Assembly: GCF_009711095.1 (NCBI RefSeq)
Contig: NZ_WMJZ01000005.1
Coordinates: forward strand, 124,001-188,000
DNA length: 64,000 nt
Reading direction: 5' to 3'
Source of the DNA: Intestinirhabdus alba
Lineage (GTDB): Bacteria; Pseudomonadota; Gammaproteobacteria; Enterobacterales; Enterobacteriaceae
The position numbers were made by a program, and so were the translations under genes. The notes beneath the pieces are model-generated. The model saw nothing but the letters and a program-made list of their open reading frames with translations. It searched no databases and was not told where the DNA came from. Positions 9,750-17,751 of the stretch are shown piece after piece. Numbering within the stretch: position 1 is the stretch's first letter; every line of letters begins with the position of its first letter.

Positions 9750-10193
9750 ATGGAAGCACTTACCGCCGCGAGCCGCTGGCTGGCGAAACAGCATGTGGTA
9801 ACCTGGTGCGTACAGCAGGCGGGCGAGCTGTGGTGCGCCAACGCCTTTTATCTGTTCGACGCCCGGAAGGTGGCTTTCTATGTTTTATCAGAGGAGAAAA
9901 CCCGCCATGCGCGAATGTCCGGCCCGCGCGCGCCGGTGGCCGGAACGGTCAACGGCCAGCCGAAGACGGTAGCGCGGATCCGCGGCGTTCAGTTTAAAGG
10001 GGAAATTCGTATGCTGGCGGGGGAGGAGGGCGAAGCGGCCCGTCGGGCCTACTGTCGCCGCTTTCCGGTGGCCCGGATGCTGCCTGCGCCGGTATGGGAA
10101 ATCCGCCTTGATGAAGTGAAGTTCACCGACAACACCCTGGGCTTTGGCAAAAAATTGATCTGGCTGCGTCCGTCAGGCACCGAGGATGCGTAG
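9750..10193 (+). CDS. yhbP: UPF0306 family protein YhbP
   Basis: A 147-residue protein of the YhbP family with a flavin-reductase-like split-barrel fold. It aligns over its full length with E. coli YhbP ([13 protein letters not shown] near the start, [16 protein letters not shown] at the end). The function is unknown; the fold suggests flavin or pyridoxal-phosphate binding. The 3' end overlaps the convergent yhbO by 21 bases. Confidence 0.9.
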   Translation: MEALTAASRWLAKQHVVTWCVQQAGELWCANAFYLFDARKVAFYVLSEEKTRHARMSGPRAPVAGTVNGQPKTVARIRGVQFKGEIRMLAGEEGEAARRAYCRRFPVARMLPAPVWEIRLDEVKFTDNTLGFGKKLIWLRPSGTEDA

Positions 10194-10691
10194 CGCCTCG
10201 CGGTTAAAGGCCGGCAGATCGTCCGGCGTCCGGCTGGTGACCAGTTGATCGTTATCGACCACCACCTCCTGGTCATAAAACTCCGCGCCCGCGTTTTTCA
10301 CGTCAATAACGATTGGCTTGACGGCGGTAAGCTTGCGACCGCGAACTACGTCGGCGCTGATCAGCAACTGCGGGCCGTGGCAGATGGCGAAGACCGGCTT
10401 TCCGCTGTTGATAAAATCACGGGTAAAGGTGACGAAACGCTCGTCGCCGCGCAGGGCGTCCGGCGAGTGGCCGCCCGGCAGCAGCAGGGCGTCAAAGTCG
10501 GCGGGGCTGACGTCATCGATGGCTTTATCAATGGTGACGCTGGCATCGCCCTGTTTTCCCTTTACGGTTTTACCCGCCTGCTTCTCGATGGTGATAACCT
10601 CATGACCTGCTTTGCGAAATTCTTCGGCTGGCGAGGTAAATTCGGAATCTTCAAACTCGTCGGTAATCAAAACGGCAATCTTTTTACTCAT
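10173..10691 (-). CDS. yhbO: Protein/nucleotide deglycase YhbO (DJ-1/PfpI family)
   Basis: A 172-residue DJ-1/PfpI class I glutamine-amidotransferase-like protein. The nucleophile elbow is [10 protein letters not shown], with the catalytic Cys followed by His. It matches E. coli YhbO in length. E. coli YhbO is reported to repair methylglyoxal- and glyoxal-glycated proteins and nucleotides and to aid stress survival. It converges with yhbP and diverges from yraR. Confidence 0.94.
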   Translation of the reverse strand: MSKKIAVLITDEFEDSEFTSPAEEFRKAGHEVITIEKQAGKTVKGKQGDASVTIDKAIDDVSPADFDALLLPGGHSPDALRGDERFVTFTRDFINSGKPVFAICHGPQLLISADVVRGRKLTAVKPIVIDVKNAGAEFYDQEVVVDNDQLVTSRTPDDLPAFNREALRILGA

Positions 10692-10819
10692 GTTTCCTCC
10701 GCTGTGTTGGCTTTGGATAAGGCAATTTTTCCGCGTTGATGGATAATTACCTCCTGAACCATTAAGTGTTGTTTACCGGGTCAAAAGCGCAAGGCGGACA
10801 ATTCTGTAAAGGAGCGAGG

Positions 10820-11461
10820 ATGAGTCAGGTACTGATTACCGGCGCTACGGGGCTGGTCGGGAGCCATCTGCTGCGGCTGTTGCTTAACGAGCCGACGATC
10901 GGTGCGATTGCCGCCCCGACGCGCCGGCCGTTGCCCGCGGTTGAGGGCATTTTTAATCCGCACGATCCGCAGCTGAGCGACGCCCTGGCGCAGGTGGTTG
11001 AGCCGGTGGACATTGTCTTCTGCTGCCTCGGCACTACCCGTCGCGAGGCGGGCAGCAAGGAGGCGTTTATTCACGCCGACTATACGCTGGTGGTGGATAC
11101 CGCCCTGACCGGTCGACGGCTGGGCGCGCAGCATATGCTGGTGGTGAGCGCCATGGGGGCCAACTCCCGTTCGCCCTTTTTCTATAACCGGGTAAAAGGG
11201 GAGATGGAGGAGGCGCTGATTGCCCAGAAATGGCCCCGGCTGACCCTGGCGCGGCCCTCAATGCTGCTTGGCGATCGGGTGAAGCAGCGGGTAAATGAAA
11301 CGATTCTGGCCCCGCTGTTTCGCCTGCTCCCCGGCAACTGGAAATCCATCGAGGCGCGGGACGTGGCGCGGGCCATGCTGGCGGAGGCATTGAGGCCTGA
11401 GCGGGAGGGCGTCACCGTACTTACCTCCTCGCAGCTGCGGAAAAGGGCGCGACACGAATAG
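10820..11461 (+). CDS. yraR: NAD(P)-binding atypical SDR protein YraR
   Basis: A 213-residue Rossmann protein of the NAD(P)-binding/oxidoreductase YraR group. It begins [19 protein letters not shown], a TGxxGxxG nucleotide motif, and contains VVSAMGA and the [13 protein letters not shown] YxxxK segment. The start at 10820 follows GGAGCGAGG. An upstream in-frame ATG at 10766 adds 18 unrelated residues. The enzymatic role is unknown. It is the last core gene before the accessory island. Confidence 0.92.
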   Translation: MSQVLITGATGLVGSHLLRLLLNEPTIGAIAAPTRRPLPAVEGIFNPHDPQLSDALAQVVEPVDIVFCCLGTTRREAGSKEAFIHADYTLVVDTALTGRRLGAQHMLVVSAMGANSRSPFFYNRVKGEMEEALIAQKWPRLTLARPSMLLGDRVKQRVNETILAPLFRLLPGNWKSIEARDVARAMLAEALRPEREGVTVLTSSQLRKRARHE

Positions 11462-11493
11462 GCAGTAGCATGGTGAAGTGAGCCGCTGGAATC

Positions 11494-11760
11494 AGGCGGT
11501 GTCCCTTAACCGTTCGTGAGCGTCGCTGGCGGTCATTCAGGTCCGGGGCAAGGCGCGAGCCGTAAGGTCTGGTTATTCCAGATGCGCGGCGAGCAACGCG
11601 GCAGCGGGCCTGAATGACCCCAGCCCTGCGGGACGCGCGTCAGAAGCGCGTACTCTGCGTTGTCGGGCTTGAACGTAGTTCACTCTGTCCTGCGCCTTCC
11701 GCCTTGATTACGCGCTTCTGGCTCAGCGTCGACGCCACGCCCGGTTAAGGGACACAGCCT
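11494..11760. repeat. 267-bp structured element with terminal inverted repeats (MITE-like)
   Basis: The ends are 18/19 matched inverted repeats: AGGCGGTGTCCCTTAACCG at 11494-11512 and the complement of AGGCTGTGTCCCTTAACCG at 11742-11760. Inside are two further stems. GGTCATTCAGGTCC (11531-11544) pairs with 11606-11619 at 13 of 14 positions. CAGAAGCGCGTA (11641-11652) pairs perfectly with 11709-11720. A small hairpin TCTGG/CCAGA lies at 11568-11582. The whole folds as a cloverleaf. It has no coding frame and no clear target-site duplication. A shortened relative lies at 18382-18433. Confidence 0.75.
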
Positions 11761-11935
11761 AATAAATAGCTGCGCGAATACCGCTATACTTTTGCCAATA
11801 CGGGTTTCGCTCCGGGGAATGGGCTGGTTGTTTCCATAAAGCTACGCCCCTTTTCAATGGTTGCCGCACTGAGCGGCATTCGCGGCTGTTGCATGGCCAA
11901 AGGCGCGCGGTAATCTTTCCACACGGTCAAAATGT
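11761..11935. other. Non-coding tail of the island edge
   Basis: This holds no gene I recognise. Reading the minus strand gives an open stretch of about 50 codons ending in TAG at 11784-11786 (it contains KGRSFMETTSPFPGAK). It has no start of its own and runs out of the end of the neighbouring outer-membrane gene in another frame. It may be the decayed 3' end of a lost gene. Confidence 0.3.
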
Positions 11936-12709
11936 TTAAAACCAGTAGCTAATACCCGCGTGGATATCATGATATCTCACCCTGGTATTGACTTCAGCGT
12001 CCATGATGGCATCGAGATTAAAGGCGGTTGAGCGCCACGAAGTATCAGCAGAGGCTTTGCCCGCGTCAATATAGCGGTAGCCTAAATCAACAGACCAGTT
12101 TTCATCAATATGGCAGATGAGACCCGCGCCGAGACTCCAGGCAAGCTGGGTCTTGTTACCTGACATATTTATTGAATTTCTGTTGTTGATCACCCTATAT
12201 TTTGTTTGATGCCGTAAACGGTTATTTGCCATTCCCATTCCGGCGGTAAAGTAAGGTCTGAAACCGGTTGCCGTGTTCACATCCCAATAGACATTTAGCA
12301 TCAAGGTCTGGGTTCTGATACGAGAGGTATAAAACAGCTCATTATCGCCATAGTTAGGCACCAATAAGGCAAAGTCCAGATGGCTTTCATTAAGGGACTG
12401 GCTACCGTTATCTCGTGCAATATATTCCAGCTCTATTCTGATCGGTAGATTAAAACGTGAGTTAAGATCGTACCCTCCGGCTATACCTCCACTCAGGAGT
12501 GATTTAGTATCGCTACTAAAGTTCAGCTGGCTATGAGTCGCATATCCGTTGATAAGATCGGTGCCTGAGGATTTCAAATCACGATCGGCCTGCTGCTGTA
12601 AACTTACTCCCACTTTACCGCTGAGATAGAACCCTGAAAGATCCTCTGCACTCACTGAAAAAATAGAACTGACCAGCAAAGCAGATAACGTTATTCCCTT
12701 TTTAAACAT
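11936..12709 (-). CDS. Outer-membrane beta-barrel protein, opacity type (paralog A)
   Basis: A 257-residue predicted outer-membrane protein. The signal peptide (MFKKGITLSALLVSSIFSVSA, cleaved before ED) is followed by GFYLSGKVGVSLQQQ and alternating amphipathic strands such as RIELEYIARDNGSQS, GAGLICHIDENWSVDLGYRYID and a final ISYWF ending in Phe. That is the pattern of small 8-stranded barrels of the OmpA/opacity (OMP_b-brl) superfamily. The start at 12709 follows GGGAG; an upstream ATG-equivalent at 12742 is less likely. It is 45 bases downstream of the SDR gene on the same strand, probably one transcript. It is a clear paralog of the gene at 14161-14964. The DNA is AT-rich relative to the flanks. 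Confidence 0.82.
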   Translation of the reverse strand: MFKKGITLSALLVSSIFSVSAEDLSGFYLSGKVGVSLQQQADRDLKSSGTDLINGYATHSQLNFSSDTKSLLSGGIAGGYDLNSRFNLPIRIELEYIARDNGSQSLNESHLDFALLVPNYGDNELFYTSRIRTQTLMLNVYWDVNTATGFRPYFTAGMGMANNRLRHQTKYRVINNRNSINMSGNKTQLAWSLGAGLICHIDENWSVDLGYRYIDAGKASADTSWRSTAFNLDAIMDAEVNTRVRYHDIHAGISYWF

Positions 12710-12754
12710 ATCACACTCCCTTTTATAAAGTGATGCTGCCATAATAAAGATGAA

Positions 12755-13822
12755 TTATCTAATTATAGAAACAGGAAGTAATTTATCAGTAACAAGCTGC
12801 TGTATATGATCGTTGAAAGTATCAACCGAAGAGTAGTATTGCAAGCCGAGTTCAGCTTTACTACGGCTGCTGTTAAAGTAGATTGGATAACCCACATTAT
12901 GAGTAACATAGTTACGCTGCAAACCTATCCATGGTGCAATTAACCATGTTAACCACTTAGGAACTTCATTCTTTGGTAGTTTGTTTTTAATGCCGTATTT
13001 TTCCGGATTGATCAGGCGACTAATTTCCAGCAATCGGAGACTTTCACCGGCAATAATATAACGACCAGCCACATCAGAAAGTATCGCTGCCTTGACGTGC
13101 GCCTGCGCAACGTTACGTACATCCACCACACCCACCCATAGTTTTGGTACACCGGAGCGGAACGTTCCATTCAATAGTTTAAAGATTATTCCTACGCTCG
13201 TTGCGTCTATCCGCTGTGATAAGGATGGTCCAAAGATAGCCGCAGGATGAAGAGTAATCAGTTCCCAGCGGGATTGTTTTTTTTGCTCATCCCTGGCAAC
13301 AGATTCTGCCATTGTTTTAGAGTAGGCATAGGGATTATTAGCTACATTCTGATTACGGTTAACGTCCTTTTCCTGGACGGTATGGTTAACGTCACTACCT
13401 ATGTCGCTCGCATTATTATAGAGCGAAACCACACTGCTGGTCAGGATAACCCTGGTTACGGATAATGTCTTATTCACCGAAGCCAGAACATTCAACGTTC
13501 CTTTCAGGGCGGGTTGAATCAGTTCTTTTTCAATATCTTTAGGTTTCTCTAAAAAATATGGCGAAGCCGTATGAATAACCACAGAACAAGACTTCATCGC
13601 TTCATCAAAGCTGTCAGGTTTTAATAAGTCAGCTTCATACAGTAACAGATCGTCAGGAAAAATCTCCATCATGCGCTCCAGATGCTTTACCTTTTCGCGA
13701 TCCTTCAGGTTACGCACTGTTGCATGTACCCTGTGCCCTTCACGCAGCAGATAATTAACAATCCACGATGCCAGATAGCCTGCGGCACCCGTAACCATAA
13801 TATTTTTTTTGTATTCAGGCAT
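12755..13822 (-). CDS. Extended SDR: NAD(P)-dependent epimerase / dihydroflavonol-4-reductase-like reductase
   Basis: A 355-residue Rossmann enzyme of the extended short-chain dehydrogenase superfamily. The nucleotide loop TGAAGYLA is at residues 11-18, TSS at 128-130, and the catalytic Tyr165-x-x-x-Lys169 in NPYAYSKTMAE. HPAAIFGPSLS follows, as in dihydroflavonol or cinnamoyl-CoA reductases. It would reduce a carbonyl or enone with NAD(P)H; the substrate is unknown. The start at 13822 is chosen because the Rossmann fold begins within nine residues (MPEYKKNIMVTGA); a start at 13867 adds a poorly supported leader. It is first in a unit with the outer-membrane gene at 11936-12709. Near an AfsA-type gene it could carry out the reduction step of a butanolide-like signal; that is inference. 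Confidence 0.82.
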   Translation of the reverse strand: MPEYKKNIMVTGAAGYLASWIVNYLLREGHRVHATVRNLKDREKVKHLERMMEIFPDDLLLYEADLLKPDSFDEAMKSCSVVIHTASPYFLEKPKDIEKELIQPALKGTLNVLASVNKTLSVTRVILTSSVVSLYNNASDIGSDVNHTVQEKDVNRNQNVANNPYAYSKTMAESVARDEQKKQSRWELITLHPAAIFGPSLSQRIDATSVGIIFKLLNGTFRSGVPKLWVGVVDVRNVAQAHVKAAILSDVAGRYIIAGESLRLLEISRLINPEKYGIKNKLPKNEVPKWLTWLIAPWIGLQRNYVTHNVGYPIYFNSSRSKAELGLQYYSSVDTFNDHIQQLVTDKLLPVSIIR

Positions 13823-14052
13823 ATAATATTTATTCCATTTTATACTTAGTAAAAGCCTGGCCGCCATCTTTCAGGTAGAATTTTCGTGGGCTTTATGACA
13901 CAGCCCATCCAGAGAACTCTAATATAAAATAACCCGCAAAAACGTAAGGAAACGTAAATAACAAAAAAAACAAAGCGTTATATTTTCATTTATCCTATGA
14001 TAAAAAATAATCTTAGTTTTGCTTTTTTGTTAATCATCATTGATGTGGATAC

Positions 14053-14076
14053 ATTAGAAGTGCTCGCCGTTCTAAT
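14053..14076. promoter_or_regulatory. Perfect 7-bp inverted repeat upstream of outer-membrane paralog B
   Basis: ATTAGAA (14053-14059), a 10-base spacer and TTCTAAT (14070-14076). The centre lies about 70 bases before the predicted transcription start, just upstream of the -35 box. This is the usual place for an activator dimer. The binding protein is unknown; the island's XRE/MmyB regulator is the obvious candidate. Confidence 0.45.
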
Positions 14077-14099
14077 CTAAGATTGGCTAATGAAACAGG

Positions 14100-14128
14100 T
14101 TGACAAAACTAGTATCTTATAGTGTTAT
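14100..14128 (+). promoter_or_regulatory. Sigma-70 promoter of outer-membrane paralog B
   Basis: TTGACA at 14100-14105, a 17-base spacer, and TGTTAT at 14123-14128. The -35 is perfect and the spacing ideal. Transcription would start near 14135, giving a short leader before the AAGGAAAG ribosome site and the ATG at 14161. Confidence 0.75.
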
Positions 14129-14160
14129 CGAGCTTGTTATTAATCATCAAGGAAAGTGAT

Positions 14161-14964
14161 ATGTTGAAAGTAAAACCCCAGTTGAAAACAAAAAAAATTA
14201 TTCTATCTATTATTATTGCAGAAGCATTTTTTTTATTACCTGTCCCCTCTCATGCACAAAGCCTTACGGGGTTTTATCTCAGTGGTAAAGTGGGGGCAAG
14301 CTTACAGCAACAGCGTAATCGCGATATTTCTGTTTTGGATACTGATTTGGTCACTGGTGCCAGCACGGGCGATCGCCTTAAATTTGGCAATCATACTAAA
14401 TCAGTCCTGAGCGGCGGCGTGGCCGGAGGGTACGATTTTAATCCACAGTTTAATCTACCCGTCAGAATAGAGCTGGAATATATTGCACGTGAAAACGGTA
14501 GCCAATCACGCCACAGTGAACATGTAGACTTTGATTTGTTAGTTCCCAACCACGGGAATAACGCTTTCCACTACACCTCCAGTATCCGTACTCAAACGGC
14601 TATGCTGAATGTTTACTGGGATATTGACACGGCAACCGCTTTCAGGCCTTACATTACAACCGGGCTGGGTCTGGCCAGTCATCGTTTCAGTAATCGCACG
14701 GGCTATATGATGATGGGGAATACTGGCACCATGCGGGTTTCAGATACGGTGAATAATTTTGCCTGGAGCCTGGGGGCAGGAGTGGCCTTTGCCATTAATA
14801 ATAACTGGTCAGTCGATTTAGGTTATCGCTATATAGATACCGGAAAAATCTCTGCTAATTCATCATGGCGTGAAACCTACTTTATTGACGCAAGGATTGA
14901 CACAAAAACCAGGCTGGATGTAAAGTATCACGACTTTTTATTAGGCTTGCGCTACAGTTTTTAA
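14161..14964 (+). CDS. Outer-membrane beta-barrel protein, opacity type (paralog B)
   Basis: A 267-residue outer-membrane protein with a signal peptide (KKIILSIIIAEAFFLLP, cleavage after SHA before QS). The body aligns with the protein at 11936-12709 from GFYLSGKVG to the C terminus: GGYDFNPQFNLPVRIELEY here against GGYDLNSRFNLPIRIELEY there, and WSVDLGYRYIDTGK against WSVDLGYRYIDAGK. It ends in Phe as barrels do. The start at 14161 follows AAGGAAAG; the upstream ATG at 14122 falls inside the -10 region. It is transcribed alone from its own strong promoter, divergent from the SDR gene. The role is unknown: adhesion, surface change or small-molecule passage are all possible. Confidence 0.82.
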   Translation: MLKVKPQLKTKKIILSIIIAEAFFLLPVPSHAQSLTGFYLSGKVGASLQQQRNRDISVLDTDLVTGASTGDRLKFGNHTKSVLSGGVAGGYDFNPQFNLPVRIELEYIARENGSQSRHSEHVDFDLLVPNHGNNAFHYTSSIRTQTAMLNVYWDIDTATAFRPYITTGLGLASHRFSNRTGYMMMGNTGTMRVSDTVNNFAWSLGAGVAFAINNNWSVDLGYRYIDTGKISANSSWRETYFIDARIDTKTRLDVKYHDFLLGLRYSF

Positions 14965-14978
14965 TCTTGTGCCATCCT

Positions 14979-14994
14979 CATTCAACGTTGAGTG
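14979..14994 (+). terminator. Hairpin after outer-membrane paralog B
   Basis: CATTCAAC / GTTGAGTG form a stem 15 bases after the stop, with one G-T pair and almost no loop, followed by AAAAATAAATT. It is weak as a terminator. Confidence 0.3.
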
Positions 14995-15218
14995 AAAAAT
15001 AAATTACCGTGAGTGTAGCCGAGATTTTTTACTTGTTATTGCCTGTCACATATTGGGTCAAGCATATTGTCTATTACCCATAACGTCGTTGTCGTGTCTG
15101 GGAGCTGTATCCATCCGGCTGGCTAAAGAGTTAAAAACCTGACTATGTGACAGCGTTTACAGCCTGCGAAAAGTGGCAATTTGCCATTGCCGTGAGTAAG
15201 TCAGGTACTCTCAGCTAG

Positions 15219-16076
15219 CTATCTTAGAAGATCAGACTTTTCTCCCGAAAGCACTCTGCAGATTTTCATTTCTGTATCAGTACCTAAAACAGGCGTCTCA
15301 ATATAAGCTTTCAGGAGAGACTGTTCTTCAGCATCCAGTACATAGGAAGTTTGTTCAAACACCAGCTCCCCTAATTCCGGATGAAAAACTATCTTGATTA
15401 GGCTTCTCTCTGGCGAAACATAATTCTCAGCCCAGCACTCCCTAAAGAACGCACTTTCCTTTTTCAGCCGTTCTATATTGTTATAGAACTGAGGTTCATC
15501 TATAAATTTACTGTAGGATAATCTAAACTGTGATAATACTTCGCGCGCTGTTTTCTGCCAGTCTGAACAATATATTTTATAATTTTCATTAGTAAATGCA
15601 ATAAGTAGTAAATTACGCTCTTTTTCACATAGTAAATTGATGTCAGGGAAAACAAAGTCGAAGCATTTATTCCAGTAAATAATATTAAAAAAACGATCGA
15701 TAATAAATGCTGGTGAAAAAAACAGGCTGTCCAGCATGTTTTTATATGAAGATTTGACACCATCGCAGAAAGTATGCACTCTGGGGGGAGCCAGATCCGC
15801 AAGTGAGAAGACGTATTCAACCTCTTTTCTTGTGAAATTTAAGACGGTGCAGATATTTTCCAGTACTCTGCGGGAAACTTTAATCGGTTTACCTTGCTCT
15901 AGCCATGTGTACCATGAAATGCCAATTTTAGCCATAAATGCGACTTCCTCTCTTCGCAACCCGGGAGTGCGACGCCGAGAATTACCCAACGAATGAAAAT
16001 TGTCAGGTGATGTGTCTTTCCTTTTAGCAAGTATAAATGCGCCCAATTCTTTGTGTCGATTTAATTTATTTTCCAT
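15219..16076 (-). CDS. XRE-family regulator with MmyB-type ligand-binding domain
   Basis: A 285-residue transcription factor. Residues of about 8-75 form an XRE helix-turn-helix with the signature of the MmyB group: LGAFILAKRKDTSPDNF, then SRRRTPGLRREEVAFMAKIGISWYTWLEQGK and VLENICTVLNFTRKEVEYVFSLADLAPP. The C-terminal part (from about residue 105: MLDSLFFSPAFIIDRFFNIIYWNKCFDFVF) is the PAS-like MmyB ligand-binding domain. The family is common in actinobacteria; one founding member sits in the methylenomycin gene cluster, which is itself controlled by AfsA-type furan signals. It lies 130 bases downstream of the HAD gene on the same strand and may have its own promoter there (TTGACA, complement of 16184-16189). 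The start is uncertain: ATG 16076 or GTG 16088, neither with a good ribosome site. Confidence 0.85.
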   Translation of the reverse strand: MENKLNRHKELGAFILAKRKDTSPDNFHSLGNSRRRTPGLRREEVAFMAKIGISWYTWLEQGKPIKVSRRVLENICTVLNFTRKEVEYVFSLADLAPPRVHTFCDGVKSSYKNMLDSLFFSPAFIIDRFFNIIYWNKCFDFVFPDINLLCEKERNLLLIAFTNENYKIYCSDWQKTAREVLSQFRLSYSKFIDEPQFYNNIERLKKESAFFRECWAENYVSPERSLIKIVFHPELGELVFEQTSYVLDAEEQSLLKAYIETPVLGTDTEMKICRVLSGEKSDLLR

Positions 16077-16206
16077 ATTTTTACACACTATCTTAATACT
16101 TTAAGTTGGCAGTTAAAAAATATTATAAATAAAATGAAAAGGCTGGTTGAATTTTTATATATACTCGTGGTTAAAACTCGTTGTGTCAATAAAGTGATTA
16201 ACAATG

Positions 16207-16869
16207 TCAAATGTTGATGATTTTCAGGTTCTTATTACTGATGTCACCTGTATAAAGGGCAAGGGCGGAATCTCCACCTACGCAAACTGCATTTCCGACA
16301 CACTCCATCATCGACATATCAGTGATATCATCTCCGTACGAGTAACTTTTAACCAGGTCTATGTTCTGGTTAGTCGCATATTCAAGTATTGCCTCTTTTT
16401 TCCCTATGCCGATAGTTTGAAAACCACCAATATCACCCGTTAAAATACCCTCTCTATTCTTAACTGGCTTAACGCATAAGATATCATCTACGTTGAGTAA
16501 TCTACCAATTGGTTCTAATAAAGGTAACATTGAACCTGAAACGAAAACAATTTTATGTCCCTTGATTTTATGTTCTGAAATTAAAGCAACTACCTCTTGA
16601 ATAAAAACATCTTTATTCAGAATTTGATCGTTAAACCATAGCTGTCCTTGCGAGAAGATCTCTTTTTCAGAAAAGCCTTTAAAAAAAGAATAATATTTTT
16701 TATTCATGACTTCTCTACTGCATTGACAATCCGTTAAACGTTTGAATTCCTTATAAAATGAGTCGCGAAGTTTGTTTAATTTATTGTTATTGGTCCAATA
16801 ATCAAAAAAACTTAGCATACTATTAATCTTTAAAATTGTTCCGTCGACGTCAAAGAAGGCACATATCAT
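16207..16869 (-). CDS. HAD-IB superfamily phosphatase
   Basis: A 220-residue SerB-like haloacid dehalogenase hydrolase. Motif I is DVDGT at residues 7-11 (nucleophile Asp7, acid/base Asp9), motif II is SGS at 111-113, the motif III lysine is at 157/158 (IGKKEAIL), and motif IV is YGDDITD at 178-184. A helical cap (type IB) lies between motifs I and II. It should hydrolyse a small phosphate ester. The start at 16869 has AAGGA seven bases upstream. It begins 26 bases after the AfsA-type gene ends, so the two are almost certainly co-transcribed. In furan and butanolide hormone pathways a HAD phosphatase removes the phosphate from the butenolide intermediate; that role is proposed here. Confidence 0.85.
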   Translation of the reverse strand: MICAFFDVDGTILKINSMLSFFDYWTNNNKLNKLRDSFYKEFKRLTDCQCSREVMNKKYYSFFKGFSEKEIFSQGQLWFNDQILNKDVFIQEVVALISEHKIKGHKIVFVSGSMLPLLEPIGRLLNVDDILCVKPVKNREGILTGDIGGFQTIGIGKKEAILEYATNQNIDLVKSYSYGDDITDMSMMECVGNAVCVGGDSALALYTGDISNKNLKIINI

Positions 16870-16895
16870 AAAAAATCCTTTTATAGCATTGCTCG

Positions 16896-17657
16896 TTATA
16901 TATAAGAAGAACTATATTCTTCTAAAAATTCACTGGTGGTTATTTTGGCCATTCTAACTTCGCTTCGGTTCATTATATTTGCAGAGCAGACCACATAAAG
17001 GCATTCACATTGTGCGCACAGTATATTATTTTGCCAGAGCTCTAAGTTGACCAGCAAATTAATTTTCTTTCCTGTTCCGGTTTTTTCAACCACTTTCAAA
17101 AAGATAGTCGCAGGCAGAGGGAAAAGGAAACCGTTGTAGGTAGTCTTGATATAATTTACGACAATAGTTGATTTTGTATTACTATCAATAGCAAAAAATT
17201 CTTCTGTTACCGCGACCATGGATTGTCGAAATGCTTCGACTATCATAATACCCTGTATATGCTGTCCTGTCTGATGATCCTGCAGAAGCTCACAGTTGTC
17301 ATCGACCAGTAAGGGAAGCGCATAGGTTGAATCATCTCTCTTTTGTACTAATCCAACAATTATATTACAGGGCTTAGCTTTATGTGTTCTGGGGTTCTTT
17401 TTATTTAACATGGCGTTAGATAAATTAGAGACATCGAGATTTTTATTATCTCTACCATTTAAATGATAGAAAAAAATGGCTTCTTCTGCCAGTTCATAAT
17501 TCACTCCTTGTCCCAGGAAAAACTTGCCTTCTAAAGTACTTGCGGTTTTTTTATCTTTAAGTTGGCTTAATAAATCATTAATTATTATTACTTTATCATT
17601 AATTGCATAATCATGGAATTTATTACCGACAACAACAAATTTATTCTGTAAAGCCAT
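16896..17657 (-). CDS. AfsA-type hotdog protein (candidate butenolide/gamma-butyrolactone synthase)
   Basis: A 253-residue protein that I assign to the A-factor biosynthesis AfsA hotdog family. The first hotdog carries the family marks: THK at 91-93, then DHQTGQH at 127-133 and IMIVEAFRQSMVAV at 137-150, where Glu141 and Arg144-Gln145 match the conserved E-x-x-RQ of AfsA. A second hotdog-like half follows (FLFPLPATIFLKVV, then LLVNLELWQNNILCAQCECLYVV). Streptomyces AfsA joins a beta-ketoacyl-ACP with dihydroxyacetone phosphate. The protein is shorter than Streptomyces AfsA (about 300 residues) and its first 85 residues are divergent. The start at 17657 is set by AAGGGGAAG just upstream; the ATG at 17717 is rejected. 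It is first of a unit with the HAD phosphatase. The DNA is very AT-rich (16 G/C of 60 at 17401-17460). I am fairly sure of the family and unsure of the product. Confidence 0.8.
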   Translation of the reverse strand: MALQNKFVVVGNKFHDYAINDKVIIINDLLSQLKDKKTASTLEGKFFLGQGVNYELAEEAIFFYHLNGRDNKNLDVSNLSNAMLNKKNPRTHKAKPCNIIVGLVQKRDDSTYALPLLVDDNCELLQDHQTGQHIQGIMIVEAFRQSMVAVTEEFFAIDSNTKSTIVVNYIKTTYNGFLFPLPATIFLKVVEKTGTGKKINLLVNLELWQNNILCAQCECLYVVCSANIMNRSEVRMAKITTSEFLEEYSSSYI

Positions 17658-17751
17658 TGATCTTCCCCTTTTTGATAAGAGTGAGGCATTTAAGATAAAC
17701 GTGAATGGAAACACCATACTATATCTGGATATCCATAACTAGCGTTATTTA

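Larger units (their letters stand above)
13823..14160. other. Divergent control region between SDR gene and outer-membrane paralog B
   Basis: 338 bases of very AT-rich DNA between two divergent genes, with no open frame I credit. On the plus side it carries a strong sigma-70 promoter and an inverted repeat (listed separately). A half-site TCTAAT lies at 13918-13923 on the SDR side, and TATGATA lies at 13996-14002. A short hairpin GGGCTTT...AGCCC lies at 13889-13907. Confidence 0.5.

Noticed and set aside
11784-11947. Open minus-strand stretch of about 50 codons at the island's left edge
   Set aside because: It has no start codon of its own and overlaps the end of the outer-membrane gene in another frame. 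It may be a decayed gene end but cannot be assigned.
13889-13907. Short hairpin GGGCTTT...AGCCC containing GACACAGCC, similar to the ends of the 267-bp element
   Set aside because: Only about nine bases resemble the repeat end; this is too short to call a third copy.
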